From Peptoniphilus sp. GNH (GTDB lineage Bacteria > Bacillota > Clostridia > Tissierellales > Peptoniphilaceae): DNA of 64,000 nt. The stretch covers positions 1,760,979-1,824,978 of the forward strand of contig CP089931.1 of the NCBI GenBank assembly GCA_021307325.1. The letters are read 5' to 3'. Under the pieces are notes generated by a model. It searched no databases and had not been told where the DNA came from. It saw only the letters and a program-made list of their open reading frames with translations. Below are positions 63,809 to 64,000 of this stretch, in pieces (positions within the stretch are counted from its first letter, which is position 1; the number at the start of each line of letters is the position of its first letter). The position numbers and the translations under genes were made by a program.

Positions 63809-64000
63809 TTAAACTAAATCTTTTACATCTAAATTTTTAGCGCACAAATTTTCAAACATGAGATATTTTTCCAAATCTAGTATTACAGTATTGTCTTTGA
63901 AATCCAAAAGTTTTGTCAGATGAATTTTTATTTTAGGCTCATCGAGCTCAAAGGATAAAAACAAATCATCCCATGCCGCGGGGGCGCCGAGATTTATGAC
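63809..64000 (-). CDS. C-terminal end of an unrecognised protein (partial)
   Basis: An uninterrupted minus-strand frame runs from the window edge to a TAA at 63809-63811, giving 63 residues: an acidic, strand-helix segment with LSFELDEPKIKIHLTKLLD and DLEKYLMFENLCAKNLDVKD. Codon use resembles the neighbours, and the PFOR terminator lies between the two converging stops. I do not recognise the family; the start is outside the window. Confidence 0.6.
   Translation of the reverse strand, partial: VINLGAPAAWDDLFLSFELDEPKIKIHLTKLLDFKDNTVILDLEKYLMFENLCAKNLDVKDLV

Noticed and set aside
1-64000. Insertion sequences, prophage or integrase genes
   Set aside because: No transposase, recombinase or phage structural genes were seen in any frame; the only long duplicated DNA is the cofE tail.

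Overview
The window looks like chromosome of a low-GC, anaerobic Gram-positive bacterium. The codon bias is strong towards AGA (Arg), ATA (Ile) and A/T-ending codons. Genes carry AGGAGG-type ribosome binding sites and often TTG or GTG starts. The metabolism seen is anaerobic: a single-chain pyruvate:ferredoxin oxidoreductase, a pyruvate carboxylase and a secreted flavoprotein reductase. The surface genes are those of a lipoprotein-rich monoderm. A member of the Tissierellia/Peptoniphilaceae or a nearby Clostridia lineage fits best, but this is inference without a marker-gene tree.

Layout. 1-4005: the tail of an oligopeptide-binding protein, then a TAXI-type TRAP transporter on the minus strand. 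4089-9128: a flavodoxin-like protein, a secreted stalk-domain protein and a heterodimeric ABC exporter with one degenerate ATP site. 9341-13667: the str operon (rpsL-rpsG-fusA-tuf) with a strong terminator. 13905-19117: pyruvate carboxylase, a metallophosphoesterase, and a decayed DUF1538/P-II pair. 19189-22137: a thiamin-precursor ABC uptake operon behind a TPP riboswitch. 22248-25604: a glutaredoxin-like protein, a truncated FMN-binding lipoprotein beside a fumarate-reductase-like flavoprotein, and an ADP-ribosylglycohydrolase. 25666-32074: a DUF3169 membrane protein with a decayed HTH gene, then a sigma-54 catabolic island. 32101-36473: a secreted LRR protein flanked by an intact cofE-like gene and a decayed copy of that gene's 3' end, then 5-formyl-THF cyclo-ligase. 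36605-40562: ftsE-ftsX-M23 hydrolase-S41 protease. 40632-45642: a dlt-like operon (A-C-B-D) whose last protein fuses an SGNH-type domain to a NodB deacetylase. 45713-51349: uvrB-uvrA and an L,D-transpeptidase. 51402-56092: a two-component system and yebC-deoC-lgt. 56183-59842: tRNA-Pro, class III PHA synthase (phaE-phaC) and an IclR regulator. 60121-63732: PFOR, followed by the tail of an unrecognised minus-strand gene.

Most promising for novelty is the sigma-54 island at 26696-32074. A PAS-AAA+-Fis activator faces a near-perfect -24/-12 promoter. That promoter drives a metal-dependent cyclase/amidohydrolase, a sodium:solute symporter with two C-terminal winged-helix domains, and a BKACE-family beta-keto-acid cleavage enzyme. 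Together they read as inducible import and breakdown of one unidentified substrate. Also notable are the dlt-like operon with the deacetylase fusion, the duplicated cofE tail around the LRR gene, and several clear cases of gene decay (DUF1538/P-II, the FMN-binding lipoprotein, the HTH regulator).
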